Assembly (NCBI GenBank): GCA_963969595.1
Contig: OZ018413.1
Location: 8,293,711-8,357,710 of the forward strand
Direction of reading: 5' to 3'
DNA length: 64,000 nucleotides
Source: Neckera pumila
Lineage: Eukaryota > Streptophyta > Bryopsida > Hypnales > Neckeraceae
Part shown: positions 14,001-25,699 of the stretch, in pieces
Layout: every line of letters starts with the position of its first letter
Position numbering within the stretch: position 1 is the stretch's first letter
Position numbers and translations under genes: made by a program
Notes under the pieces: generated by a model
Seen by the model: the letters and a program-made list of their open reading frames with translations, nothing else
Told to the model about the DNA's origin: nothing
Database searches by the model: none

Positions 14001-14471
14001 TGACTACAGTACTGCACACTGATTTGTGCGTGCGACACTAATTTACCAAAGTCACATTATTCTGAAATTAGGGTTGGTGTACCAAACAAAGCAGGAGCCC
14101 AAGACAAAATAATAAAACCATCTTCAATGCAACGACAGTAAATAGGTCTTGTGCAATGGTAAATGTCGGGGTTGAAAACAAGGCCTCTACAAGGTCGGAA
14201 GTTTTTTTGGACAAAGCAATCCAATGTGGATTTGGCAATCCCAAAACTTCAAATAAATTTTTCCGCATTATAAAAAGAAAAAAAGGATAAGATTCTCTAC
14301 ATTAAAAAAAACTTTTCATGCAAATGAAGAAAAGCCCCAATCAATTGGCACATTTAACCAAGTTCAAAAAGGCCTAATATTAATAACTTTTTCTATACTG
14401 AGACAAGTGGTGTTCCCTCTACATTTTATCAATTTGTCAATCCCTCCCCTTCAAACTAATGTGGAACATGA

Positions 14472-14766
14472 CATTAGAGGAGTTTGGGGGGCCTTGGAAG
14501 ACTGTTTCAGGCCCGTTCTCTAATCTGTCCAGATTCAGGGAATGACGGTACGGGCGTGTCAGATTTATTTTTTTCAAAAAAAAAAAAAAAAAATTTACCA
14601 AAATATCATTTTAATCAAAAAAATTTTTTTTTTTTTTTTTTCAAAAATGACGTGGCAGTCGCTTGGCCATGTCAGCCTGTCCATTTGGCATCGTCTCAAC
14701 ATTCCTGCAGAGTTCCCACAGTCCGGAAACTCGTAGTTTCTTAGGAGGTCCGAAATTCCTCTAATG
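14472..14766 (-). mobile_element. S element, short MITE-like repeat with CATTAGAGGA ends
   Basis: The ends CATTAGAGGA (14472) and TCCTCTAATG (14757-14766) are perfect 10 bp inverted repeats bounding ~295 bp. A diverged copy in the opposite orientation occurs at about 25373-25668. They share the blocks around tctgacac(a/g)ccc, gggcctgaaac-type text, an A/T-run core and the acgtcattttt stretch. No coding capacity is seen. Poly-A and poly-T tracts lie in the middle. Confidence 0.7.
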
Positions 14767-15246
14767 CGGTTGCAGTGGGGTAACCAAATAAGTCAAAAAA
14801 TCTTTTCAAACTATACAATATCGATATTGGCTTGTCTCCCAGTTGCATTGCAGATGGTCAAATGGCACCTTGCATGGTCTCAGTATAAATCCAATAGAGA
14901 CCATAGCTGAGGCTACTCTATTTATTATTAGATTTGACATTGTCAACCGTAAGATCAATTATATAGACAAAATCTACAGTTGTGCAGTTTTAGCCTGGTA
15001 TAGTTTCCTAAAAACTCGTTCAAGCTACATCAAAGAGATGGTTAAGAAAAAAAACTCCTAAAAACTGGCAAAACACTATCTACTTTGGCCATGTAGGATT
15101 CCAAATAGACTTTTAATCCACAAAAAATAGCATGGATCATGACCAAAGTGTAAATCCAATTTGGACCATGCCTATTTCTCCACCAATCCTTATTTTGATA
15201 ATTCAAGTAGTCCTTTGGTCTGGCTTTGGTGTAAACCGGCCCTTAG
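14767..15246. other. unannotated spacer
   Basis: AT-rich sequence between the S and Q repeats. I recognise no gene, RNA or clear repeat here. Confidence 0.5.
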
Positions 15247-16169
15247 CCCCTAAAGTTCCATGACTATATTTTCACCAAAAACACTCCAAAATTGCCATTT
15301 TTAGTACAAGTACCAAGTTTTTGAAAAAAAAACTTTTTTGAGACATGTAATCGTAGGATCTTATAGTAAACTAGTTTTAGAAGATGTGGAAAAAATTTCA
15401 AAATTTTCCACCATGCGGATTGGAAGATATTAGCATTTGAATTGTTGAAAATCCTTTTTTTGTCCCTGCAAAAAACAGGGCAACTGCACTTCACAAGGTC
15501 ACATTTGTATGAAAAAATGTCCAAAATGATGGTGCATCTCTGAATTCTTTTTCCTAAACAAGTTGGCTACATGCCAAAAATTTTCAAATCATTTGATATT
15601 GTACAACATATACAAAAAAAATAGTAAGTAGAAAGAAGTAGAGAATGATCCAAAATACTAAACTGTTAAGAATTTAATTATGGAATTGAAAAATGTCAAT
15701 CCCAATGGTTGTAATGTTGTATAAACAACTAACATCCTATGAATTTTTTTTTTTCAAAAAATATTGAAAATTGAGTTAAATAAACAGCTTCAAAGTTTAT
15801 TTCAAAGTAGAGAATCTATAACTGCCCGCAAACTAAAAAACCTCATAACTTTTGACTCATTGGTCGAAATGGAATGATTCAAAGCTTTCCACATATATAT
15901 AACTCTAGAAAACCAATTTCAAATTTTTATTTTTGAAAAGAGTGATTTTTTCTAATCTGCCCAGACTGCCCAGTTATAAAAAAAAGTAACATATTTGGCC
16001 ATAACTTTTGTCTCCTATTTCCAAATGTCATGAAATTTAGTGCATATGGAAGATATTCCTTGTGCCCATCTTCTATTAAAATTTCAGCTTAAAGTATGGA
16101 AATCTCTAGTCATACGTACCTGCCCAAAATTTTTATGTTGCCCAAAACCGCATGCTGGTCCTTTAGGGG
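15247..16169 (-). mobile_element. Q element copy 1, TTAA-type terminal-inverted-repeat transposon, non-autonomous
   Basis: The element begins CCCCTAAAG and ends CTTTAGGGG, and is flanked on both sides by TTAG. Length is 923 bp. Read on the minus strand it is collinear with the copy at 25753-26673 (921 bp) and with the copy starting at 63347. Shared landmarks include gggcag(a/g)t..gtgtgactagagat and a gttatggcc-like stretch. It has no transposase-like open frame. The end structure and a four-base TTAN target resemble the piggyBac superfamily, which is inference. Confidence 0.75.
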
Positions 16170-17347
16170 TTAGATATGAAATATAATTGTATTGCACTAC
16201 TTTGTGTAATTTTGTGGGGATACTGATTTTTTAGTTTCTCCCTTCCCTACATGCATCAAAAATTGCCAAAACTAAAGTTAGAAGATTCCAAAATTTGAAT
16301 AATTATGTAGTAATACAAATAAGGTAATTTGTATGTTTTGAAATCATTTTTTTGGAGAAATTAATCAAGTTTAGTTTTAAAAATTTAATTTCTACATAAG
16401 TACAAAATTTTCAAAATTTCTGTAAAATAAGAAAGAGAATTTCTTTAATAATTGTATGGTAAAATGTTCTAAAATATTAATGATTGAAGTATGATTCCCA
16501 ATTTTGAAGTTTTTAATATTTCACTACAAAAATCTTCAAAATTTTATTTTACACTAATTTGAATTTCAAAGTTTTTAGAGAATTTTGGAAGGAGTTATAA
16601 AATTCATAACACAATTGCAATCATATTTTAGCCACTGATAGTTTATTCAATAAATTTCAAAAATATATAAACTTTTTATAATGTGATTCAAAATAGGATT
16701 CTCATTTTTATGTTATAAAATTTTGTAAATTTTGTACTTAAACAAGAGGTTTATTTTTTTATTTAAATTTGATTAAAGTTTTAATAAAGTCTAAATTGGA
16801 TTCCAAATATTATTTGGAGACTTACAACATTTATTGACTTCAAATGTATCATGGGATAAAATGTGACTTATATTTTCTTTTGCAAATTAATATGCAAAAA
16901 AATCAAATACAATAGTCAAAATAAATTGCTGGGGAAGAAAAAGGTAATATTAATTTAGATGTCTTAAAGAAGTTTTCTTTAATTCAACAGAAGACAATCT
17001 ATTTTATTCATTGTAAGCTATAAAGTTCATCTTTCTTGAAGTAGCTACAAAAATTCCATCTTCTTAGAATTCTTAGAATTCTTTTTTGGGTTCATTTATG
17101 GTTTCCCATTCTCTCCTAAGCAATCAATTGTTTCAACATCGTCTCCACTTTCTCTCCATCAAAGCATACACATGATTTCTTTGCAAAAAGATGGTCTTCC
17201 AAGAATGTTGCATGACGTGAAAGCATCATCTCATAATATATCAATATGAAGGTTTGGTCCTTGCACTCATACTTTGGTCCAAAGCTATTCCAATGCCACT
17301 AAAAAATTTGCTTGAAAAATTTGTAACTAAAAGTAGTGGCACCTTAA
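16170..17347. other. unannotated AT-rich spacer
   Basis: Very AT-rich DNA with no gene-like open frame, RNA gene or recognisable repeat boundary. Confidence 0.5.
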
Positions 17348-17808
17348 CCCTAAAGCGCTCTGACATCCATATTTTGGACAATGAACATCAAGAAAGTACC
17401 CCTCATTGAAACAATATTGTTGCAATACTATTTTATAGGGTTCACAATTGAATATAAAAAATTTACTGTTACAATACTAACGCAATATTGCAACAATATT
17501 GAAAATGCCTTCCCATTGAAACTGTACAATTGTAGTACTACATCAGTAGTGTAACAATAAAGTCTCAATACACTACTATGAACCCATTGTTGCAATATTG
17601 TTTCAATGGGGGATACTTTCCTGATGAAAGGGCTTTGAGGCACAGTTTTGTCCAACTAAATTCTCATTCATTCAATGTAATACTTGAATCTAGAAAAGAC
17701 AACCCTCCTTAATGACCAAATTCATGAAATTCCGGTAAATAATGTTTCTATGTAAAGATACAAGCAAAAATGTGCAAAAATTCAAAAAAGGATTGAGACG
17801 TTTAGGGA
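17348..17808 (+). mobile_element. R element copy 1 (461 bp) with TTAA flanks
   Basis: The left end ttaaCCCTAAAGCGCTCTGACATCC is like the left ends at 53051 and 54680. The right end GAGACGTTTAGGGAttaa is like the right end at 54223. TTAA occurs on both sides. It contains a second, fold-back repeat at 17392-17620, which accounts for half its length. Confidence 0.6.
17392..17620. mobile_element. 229 bp fold-back MITE-like element nested in R copy 1
   Basis: The left end GAAAGTACCCCTCATTGAAA and the right end, whose reverse complement starts GAAAGTATCCCCCATTGAAA, form imperfect terminal inverted repeats. These extend into acaatattg and gggttca blocks. The interior is also rich in caatattg palindromic pieces. 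There is no coding capacity. Confidence 0.7.
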
Positions 17809-18192
17809 TTAAACTGATGAGCACCTAATATGACCACCTATTTTTTGCCTCATAGCCAACCAAATCTGAATGGGAAACCACCAAGTCTCCTATATTGAAC
17901 TTGAGTAGATTATCAAGGTGGCTATTCATGGGTGCTTCTATTCATGTACACCATCTCTTGCTTCAAGGGTCCAAATGTGCTTCAAGGTTTCCTACTTGTA
18001 TGGACCTATAGAGTGTTGCTTTTAACTGCTGCTTTTGAAATTTGTAATATACTCTCTAAGTAGCAGAAAATTCAGACTCTACTTGCAAGATCTGTCCCTA
18101 CAATTTACTAATCTGTTTGAACAAAATCTTCACTATGTGTCCACACCAAAGACACTAAAACTCTTGTATAGTCGCTTTTAGGTGCCGCTACC
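17809..18192. other. 3' flank of COQ2
   Basis: Non-coding sequence immediately downstream of the COQ2 stop codon. It presumably includes the 3' untranslated region. No other feature is seen. Confidence 0.5.
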
Positions 18193-21100
18193 TTACATGG
18201 CAATCTTTCCGAGACAAATTCCACTGAATACTAGGGCACCAAGCCATTTGTTTGAAACAAACCTGCCAGGAAAAAATGCAACACCCGCATAAGAATATAC
18301 TGGCGGTTAGCCATGGTATTGGGTACCCTACCATTCTTCATAACTGCTTAATGAGGGTGAAATTTTTGAAACAATTTTTGAAACTTACAATTTCGAAAAA
18401 ACTTACTTCTCGTTGCAATCAGCTCGACTATGGGTGTCCACAGTAGAAACTTGCCATGCCAAATGTCCAGCAGTAGCTCCCACACCGAGATAGAATGGCC
18501 AGCCTGTAATCACAACGTATTAGGACGTCCAAGGGCAACATAAGGGGTGCATGACTTCAACTAAAAGATGCTTCTTTTTCTTTCCATTTTGAGCCCAAAA
18601 TTCTCGACAATACCAGTAGCCCTCAAAAAGAGTTTTCAAGTCTTGTTTGCAAATCGTATCTTATTGTGGAACACCCCATGTAATAGTTACATAGAGTGAA
18701 AAGTAGCTTCCAATTAAAAATAATAGCACTTCTCCAACTCACTAAACATCAAAACAAGCAGTTACAGCAGCTACACTATGAGAGTCTCTATCCCTGTAGC
18801 ACTGGCTTGCTCTTCAAGTCGCAAAACTTCCTCACGTTCAATATAGATGAAGCATTTGTCAAAGAAAGGTCTCTTCCCCTTTGGTCCAGGGCCAATAAAT
18901 GTTAAGTGTTTGTTGATAAGAAAATAATGACTATTAACTTCAATATATTCTCGTATTAAATCAGACAAGTCAACAGAAATGTAAGCCAAGGCAATTAAAC
19001 TTGCAAGCTTTGCAGCTAAATTTTTGACATACTACATCATGTGAAGATCAGATTCAAGTTACCTAGTCCAGCATTGTAGCCAGCAAGGCTCATGCCAATG
19101 AGAGAAGCAGTGCTGAATCCTGTGAGCCACAGCCGCGTATCATTGCCAAAGCGCAATGCCGTGGACTTGACGCCAACCTTGGTATCGTCCTCCTTATCTT
19201 GGTGAGCATATATAGTGTCATAAACAAGGGTCCAACACACACCCGAGAGATACAGAGGAAGCACTACTGATGGGTCAATGCCTCCTCTGACTGCTGCCCA
19301 CCCAAGCAACGCGCCCCAGTTGAATGTCAATCCCAAGTACGCTTGTGGCTGCACCCAGTGTCCAATTATTACTCAGGCTCTTGCAGTGTTGCCTATTTCA
19401 ATTTACAACAGAGTGGCTACTTGCAAGTCCCTACCTCAATAAAAACGTATAATTTTAATACGTGTCTTTCTGTATAAGCATCAATACAGTCCTCAGCATC
19501 ATCCATAGTGTAATCCTCACTGATTGAAAGACTCAAAAATTCAGTGACAATCTGAGAATACCACTATTCGTGTAACCGGCGGTCATAAAGGCATCCCTGG
19601 GACTATCATTAAGTTCATAAAATACCACTACAGCACATGATCAACACTTCCAAGGATAGAAACTACGCAATAACCAGAAAAGTGTCTAACTAGGTTTGGT
19701 AGGTTTGATACGTGCTGCTTACCCAAAATGTCCAACGCTTCATGAGAGGATATGTGCCGACAAGAAGTAATGAAGATGCTCCCAGCACTTGGCTATACGA
19801 TCATAAACAAGTATTAATCTACAATGCATGATACAAACCTGCTCAGTTGATCACATGATGATGCAGGGAGAGTCCAATTTGAGAACACTGGGACATCTTT
19901 GATTTGACTTTCTCTAAATCACTAAATAAATAATTAGAAATTTCCAGCACACTAGTCACACTAGCATTGACAGTAGCAAACTTGACAAACATTCAAACTA
20001 TATCAGTCATTTTTCGAGGACCTCAGGTAGAAGGATTAAAGAGGTCAAACAAGTGTAATATTAGTCAAAAACACTTAGATAAATAATACTTCGTATAGTG
20101 GGATTGATATGAACCTTAATCTGATGAACTGGCAGCATATTAGCAGAAAACATTTCACCTGAAAGTATTCAACTGGAGCAAGATACCCAACCCTAACAGC
20201 AGCTGACATCCCAAGAACGTCAAGCCTTGAAAAGGGGTCAATGCCCCAGATACAATGGGTCGCAGTTTAGTCCTCTCCACCTGCAAACTCACGAAGCATA
20301 CTCTCAGCTTCTCCTGGAGATTCTTTCTAATGGGTAAGTCAAGGTCGGACAAGATTTGAGCTTCTGCAAATGTCAATTCAAAGACCTATCTTAAAACTGC
20401 CAAGACGATGTATTTAAGAGACCACGCGAATTCAACGACTAGAATGGCATTCATTGTAGCTGCTCTGCAGCAGAAGCTATGCCCAATTTCTATTTTGATC
20501 CACTATTTTCGTAGTTATATTCATTATCATAATAGAATTTGTTTAGTAAGATACATGTCGAGCCACAACTACTACTACTTCACATGACAAGGAACGGCTT
20601 TTCACCTTCCCATCAATGTCGCGATCCAGCAAGTCATTGACAGTACAGCCAGCACCTCGCAACAGCACCGCGCCTACGCCAAATAACGTGAGCAATTTCA
20701 AATCAGGATACCCCCCATCCTCAGCTGCTATAGCTATTGACCTGTACAGACAAAACCACCAGAATCCAGACACAAGCTCTCAAGCCATTTCCTCTATACT
20801 TCCAACAAAAAGTCATCCTCAGATTGTTCAACTATCCACATTGCTATCCGCTAAAGACGCACATACTAGCATTACGGACTACGTGCTCTGCATTCTTGCG
20901 ATAATCTGGAATCATTAGAGAACTTGAAACCGTAAAACAAAATAAAACCGTACTGTTCCGGTCTCCAATTTCTAGCTCAGTAATAACTCCTTCAACATTT
21001 TTTCAACATCTTTCAATCTTTTCACAGCTTAAGAACAGAGTATCTAAAACCCTAAACGAAAATGCAATAAAAAACAGGATACATTTCTTATTTCAGGTAA

Positions 21101-21904
21101 CCCTATTTGAAGAGACACTTACTATTTTCTAAAGACGTAATTAACTGCACATTTCTGCAACCATTACCATGATTAGGGCTACCGTGATTACCAGAAGCAA
21201 GGCCACGCCAGCAACCACGTTCCAATGGGTTTATCCAGCCGCGCCAGATACACATACGGTCTCAACTTCTTATGCACAAATCTTTCCACCCATTCCAAAC
21301 TCGCTATAGTACCGTTTCCACCTGCTTTCTCTTTCCTAACCCCTTCTTCTTCTTCAACCCCCGCCTTACTAGCAGTCGAAAATCCACGCCTCAAGGAATC
21401 CAAAACGATCACACGAGGTGAAGCTCTACAAAGAAACACCTCTCGTTTTGCGTCCAGGTAGCCATGGCTCCATGGAGAAGGACCCACTTGCGACGAGGAA
21501 GCATCCAACCGTTCCCAGCAGGCTTCTTCTTCGTCTCTCTTAAAACCCACCTTACCATCGCAACCTAATGACGAATTTCTGTGAGAAATTCGAGAATCTC
21601 CTCGAGTTTCTTCGTCTCTCTTAAAATCCACCTTACCATCGCAACTTAATGACGAAATTCTGTGAGAAATTCGAGAAGCGAACTCTCCGTGGGTTTGATC
21701 CCATAGGCTGATTTCAAACAGTCCAATGCACCAATCGGGATTCGAATTTGGCAAACGGGAGCGCAATTGTTGGAAACCTAGAACGGGGTTGGCACCAGGT
21801 GTTCGGTTGGAAGCGGAATCGAAGTGGTTGGAGAGAGAGCGACTGGAAATTGAGAAGAGACGACGCCAGAGCTTCAAGTCCCTGCGAGCGAGACTTGTCG
21901 CCAT
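18193..21904 (-). CDS. COQ2: 4-hydroxybenzoate polyprenyltransferase, mitochondrial (ubiquinone biosynthesis)
   Basis: Transfers the polyprenyl chain onto 4-hydroxybenzoate, the second step of the ubiquinone ring pathway, in the inner mitochondrial membrane. Seven exons (minus): 21192-21904, 20606-20741, 20159-20280, 19723-19792, 19063-19348, 18407-18503, 18193-18262. All phases fit and give 497 residues. The two Mg-prenyl-diphosphate motifs are present: NDLLDRDID at about 273-281 and [13 protein letters not shown] at about 390-402. Hydrophobic helices such as [18 protein letters not shown] lie between and after them. ATG 21904 is the first in-frame ATG. It opens a basic, Ser-rich presequence that is longer than in most plant COQ2 and contains a 27-residue tandem duplication (ISHR(I/N)SSL(S/G)CDGKV...). 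Catalytic residues are intact, so the gene should be functional. Confidence 0.95.
21532..21690 (-). repeat. 81 bp in-frame tandem duplication in COQ2 exon 1
   Basis: The block beginning cgtctctcttaaaa at 21532 recurs at 21613 with few differences. The period is 81 bp, which is 27 codons. It duplicates a 27-residue piece of the presequence/linker without breaking the frame. It lies upstream of the conserved prenyltransferase domain. Confidence 0.9.
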
Positions 21905-22030
21905 GGCTAGCTCCTGAGACACATCAAACTTGGCAAGAGTTCCAGGAAAGGTGTAATGCAATTCTGGTTTCAGTGACAAGGAGAGGAGACTTGTGCTTCG
22001 AAAGCTTGAGGGGAAGAAGAATGCCTTCCA

Positions 22031-22117
22031 TGTAGGGCAAAGCCCGCAAATAATCGGTCGACGAGGAGGGCGGAGCCCCGACGAGGAGACCCGATTATTT
22101 GCGGGCAATGTCCTACG
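22031..22117. promoter_or_regulatory. long hairpin upstream of COQ2
   Basis: gcccgcaaataatcgg (22042-22057) is followed 33 bp later by its perfect reverse complement (22091-22106). With mismatches the arms extend to about 27 bp on each side. The loop contains cgacgaggag twice. It lies 140-210 bp before the COQ2 ATG, so it may be in the 5' leader or promoter. Alternatively it may be a tiny inverted-repeat element. Confidence 0.7.
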
Positions 22118-25100
22118 ATAAGGGTCATTGCATGACGTAAACTGTCATCGCATTGTAGGAAATCAACAAAATTGGATGAAGTCGGAATGAGAATTTGACA
22201 TTGGATGTAAAATCCGTAATGTCCAATTATGGGGACAACACTGCAAAATTAGGCATTATGGCGCGAAATCCATCCGGAGAATGTACGGGACCTTTCTTGC
22301 AAGTGGTTTATGGTCTCTAAAATGTTTGATTTGTTTGCTGGGCAATATGCTGTTGTGTCCTGGGAGATCGCTACAAGATGCTGATGCATGAATATAAGGT
22401 AGTCGGTACAATAGTAGGGGAGGGGGGACCCTCTTGCAATGTTCTTAATCCTGTAAGGATAGGCCCATGACCATTGACTTCAAGCCTCAATTGTCATCAC
22501 CATTGACTTCAAGCCTCAACTGTCATCACTCTGTTTGTTGCCATTTTGTAAATAGATATGAATTAAAAGTTTAAAATTTATTTTTCATGTCATAGTCTAT
22601 GTCTACTACAAGTTCAAATTTTCTTTGGAAAAATTTGAAATTACTATGATTTAAGAAAAAAATGAAAAGAATTCATATAAATACAAAATATATTCAAAAA
22701 AATTAGAAATTTTCACCATAGATGTATATTATAGTGTAGAACATCATGGTATAAATCAAAGTTATTATGTCACTATAAAATTAGACAATCACCAAACCAT
22801 ATTTACAAGTCCAAATTCATATCCAAACCTTAAGCTAGGCTATTTGTTTTGTTTTGTTTGTTTGTTTGTTTTATTTGTTAGGGTGAGATCTCTTTGACCG
22901 TACGTTCCCCGATTGCACCTTGGGACCATCGGAAAGCTTTCTTTGAAGAAGGGTTGCATGGGCTTTGTTTTGAGGTGTTTAGAGCTACAATGCAAAAGTT
23001 ATTGAAGTTATTATGAATTAAAAAATCACTTAATTTTTATTTTTACTTTATTATATTGTAGCATGGCTTAGGGCACACAAATTGTTATAAAATATTGAAA
23101 TTTATAAATTCTTTATAAATTTCAATTGGAATAGAAATTACACTTGATTAGCTTCATTTTGTTAGTTGATCTCAAATTAAAAAAAACATCATTTTTACGG
23201 CTGAAATTCACATAAAGGAAAAATAGCAAGAAATACACTACAAAGGTGATCTGTGGATGGAACATCTATATCTTTAGAAAAGCCAATAAGGCCATAATGA
23301 GGGACTTTGCAATACTAATCACTAAAAATATATTCAAGTACCCTCCAAATAAATAAATGAATTGGATGAAAAAACATTTCTTTCCATCCTATAGTGGCAA
23401 GTGAAATCATCCATTGAACACTTAGTATTCACAGCATAGCTACAAGATTAATGATTTCATCCAATTTTTCATCCAATTTTTTTGAGTTCATAATTTTCTA
23501 GTGCCAATTTTAGGCAAGATTTTGACAAGAACTATCTCTCTAAAATGAAGGCAAGAAATATGCCATGCATGGATTGATAGGTATAATGAAGGTCCAAGCT
23601 TTAAAATGAAAACACCTAAAATTGTCATTTAACAATAGACTATCATTCAAAATTGTCATTTGATGCTTGGAATATAATGAGGGGGTATTTAAGGGCATAT
23701 ATGGGACACAATAAGAACATATCAGAGTGATTATTGACCAGATTTGCTCATGATTAAGACATATTATGAACAAAAGTAGGTGCTACCATGTCATTTAAGG
23801 TAACTAAAGCAATATAAACTGTAAGTGCAGATTGCCTTCAATTATTTGGGGACATATTGTAGTTAATGTTGTTACAATTTAAGGGCTCCAATATTCCCCT
23901 TTTTGACTTCTTACAAGTAATTAGTGGCATTAATCAAGGTTTATAGTAGGCAAGTCTAGGGGGGATTTTTGTAGTCTACACAGTTTCTATTTTGAAAAAT
24001 TATGGAACTTACAAGGGTGGTTAAAAAACTATGCTTTTTTTTCTATGTAATTCAAAATTTTCATTTGCTAATACGAAAAGAATTACCCCCCTAAAGACAG
24101 CTTGCAACTATGTTGAATTCCTTCTTTTGATGTTTTTAGGTGTTTTTACCTTCAAATGAAATTTTTGTGGCAATCCGTTGTATTCTACAAGGATGTTGAG
24201 GCAATCTTGCAAGTATTAGTTGAATATGTAAATGATCTTACGTCTTCAAAGTAAATGTAAGTATTTAAAATTTTAAAAATCTTATCCGTCTACATCAACC
24301 AATCCCAAATGCTTACACAAAAACCAAGTCATTCTTATAATAAAACTTTTCATGGTCTTATGTCAAAAGACTAGGTGTGAATGTCTCATTCTTTGGCACC
24401 GATTTTTCTCAATTTTTTATACTCTACCTTATTATTCAAGGATGTTGAGGCAACTTCTAAAAATGTTGTAGTATATTTTTAAAATATAAGAAAGTAATTC
24501 ACTTGTACACAATGGAATTGAGAAGACTACTTTGGCACTTGCTTCATTGTAATTTAGTCCACCTTATTTTCCAAGAATGTTGAGGCAACTCTAACAACGC
24601 CATGATAAGGTAGGAGGCTATGAAACTGTACAGGCATTAAGAACTATCAATGGCTATGAATGGGATATGAAGTGGTTCTAAAATTGACCTCTATATTCAT
24701 TGAATGAATTGAGGAAAAAAGCATTATTAATTGCAAGAGCCAATCATTCTCTTAGCTTTTCCCATCTTTCTTTAGAATTGCAAGTGAAAGGTTTATGGAA
24801 GACCTAGGATCATAAATAGGCACCTACGACACAACTCATTTGAAAATTCATAACTAATTCAATAATGCTTCTAAAAATATGAAACCACTTGTGTTAGATT
24901 CCTCATCAATTTATCTATGTCTTAAGAACTAGCTAAATATATTTCCATTGAAATAAATACATGAAAAAGGTGGACAAGTCCTTGGCTGAGTGATTTCTGA
25001 GCCTCCTACCTTACACTCTAATAATTTAAGAAGGAACTGTACATACTTCAGCCAACTGCTTATTTTTTGCTTTGCTCAAATAGAAGACAATCCATCTTAT

Positions 25101-25372
25101 AGGACGGATGTTGAAGCAACTCTTGAAGAATGTTATGAAATATTGTAACAATTTAAGAAAGTATTTGCAATGACATAGTTTGTGTTAAATACTTTGACAA
25201 CCGCTTCGCTTTGTTTTAGGACAATCCACCTTACTTCGCGAGGATGTTGAAACAGCTCTTCTTGAAGAATATTATGATATATTGTAACAAATAATTGTAC
25301 AATCAGGTCCAACTCATTTACAAACTGCCTATTTGAGCCATTCAAAGATTTGTACCTAATAAATATATAAAA
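22118..25372. other. gene-poor AT-rich region
   Basis: No gene-like frames are seen in about 3.2 kb. Several related short motifs recur, for example gatgttgaggcaac/agatgttgaagcaact around 24190, 24435, 24580, 25105 and 25245. They suggest an old degenerate repeat array. Near 22480-22525 a caagcctcaa(t/c)tgtcatcac block is duplicated. Confidence 0.5.
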
Positions 25373-25668
25373 TTGAGGGCTCCGAGTTCCCCTGCTATCT
25401 GCTGCGTTCCCAAACTGCGAGAACGCAGCAGCAGCAGCTGGTTGACATGGTCAAGCAATTGCCACGTCATTTTTTGAAAAAAATAAGTAAATAAATAATT
25501 TTTTTGCTTAAATGATATTTTGGTAAAAAAAAATTAATTTTTAATTTTTAATTTTAATTTTTTTAATTTTTTTTTCTGACACACCCATACCGATGTTCAC
25601 TGAATTTGGGCAGATCAGGGAACAGGCCTGAAACGGCCCTCCAAGACCCCCAAATATCATCTAATGGC
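25373..25668 (+). mobile_element. S element copy 2 (diverged)
   Basis: This is the reverse-oriented relative of 14472-14766. It has the same order of the acgtcatttttt block, A/T core, tctgacacacccataccg and ggcctgaaacggccctccaag-like text. A perfect 11 bp hairpin (ctgctgcgttc at 25399, gaacgcagcag at 25421) lies near its start. Its terminal repeats have decayed. Confidence 0.6.
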
Positions 25669-25699
25669 ACATCTTTCATATTAAAAAACAGGCCATTAA

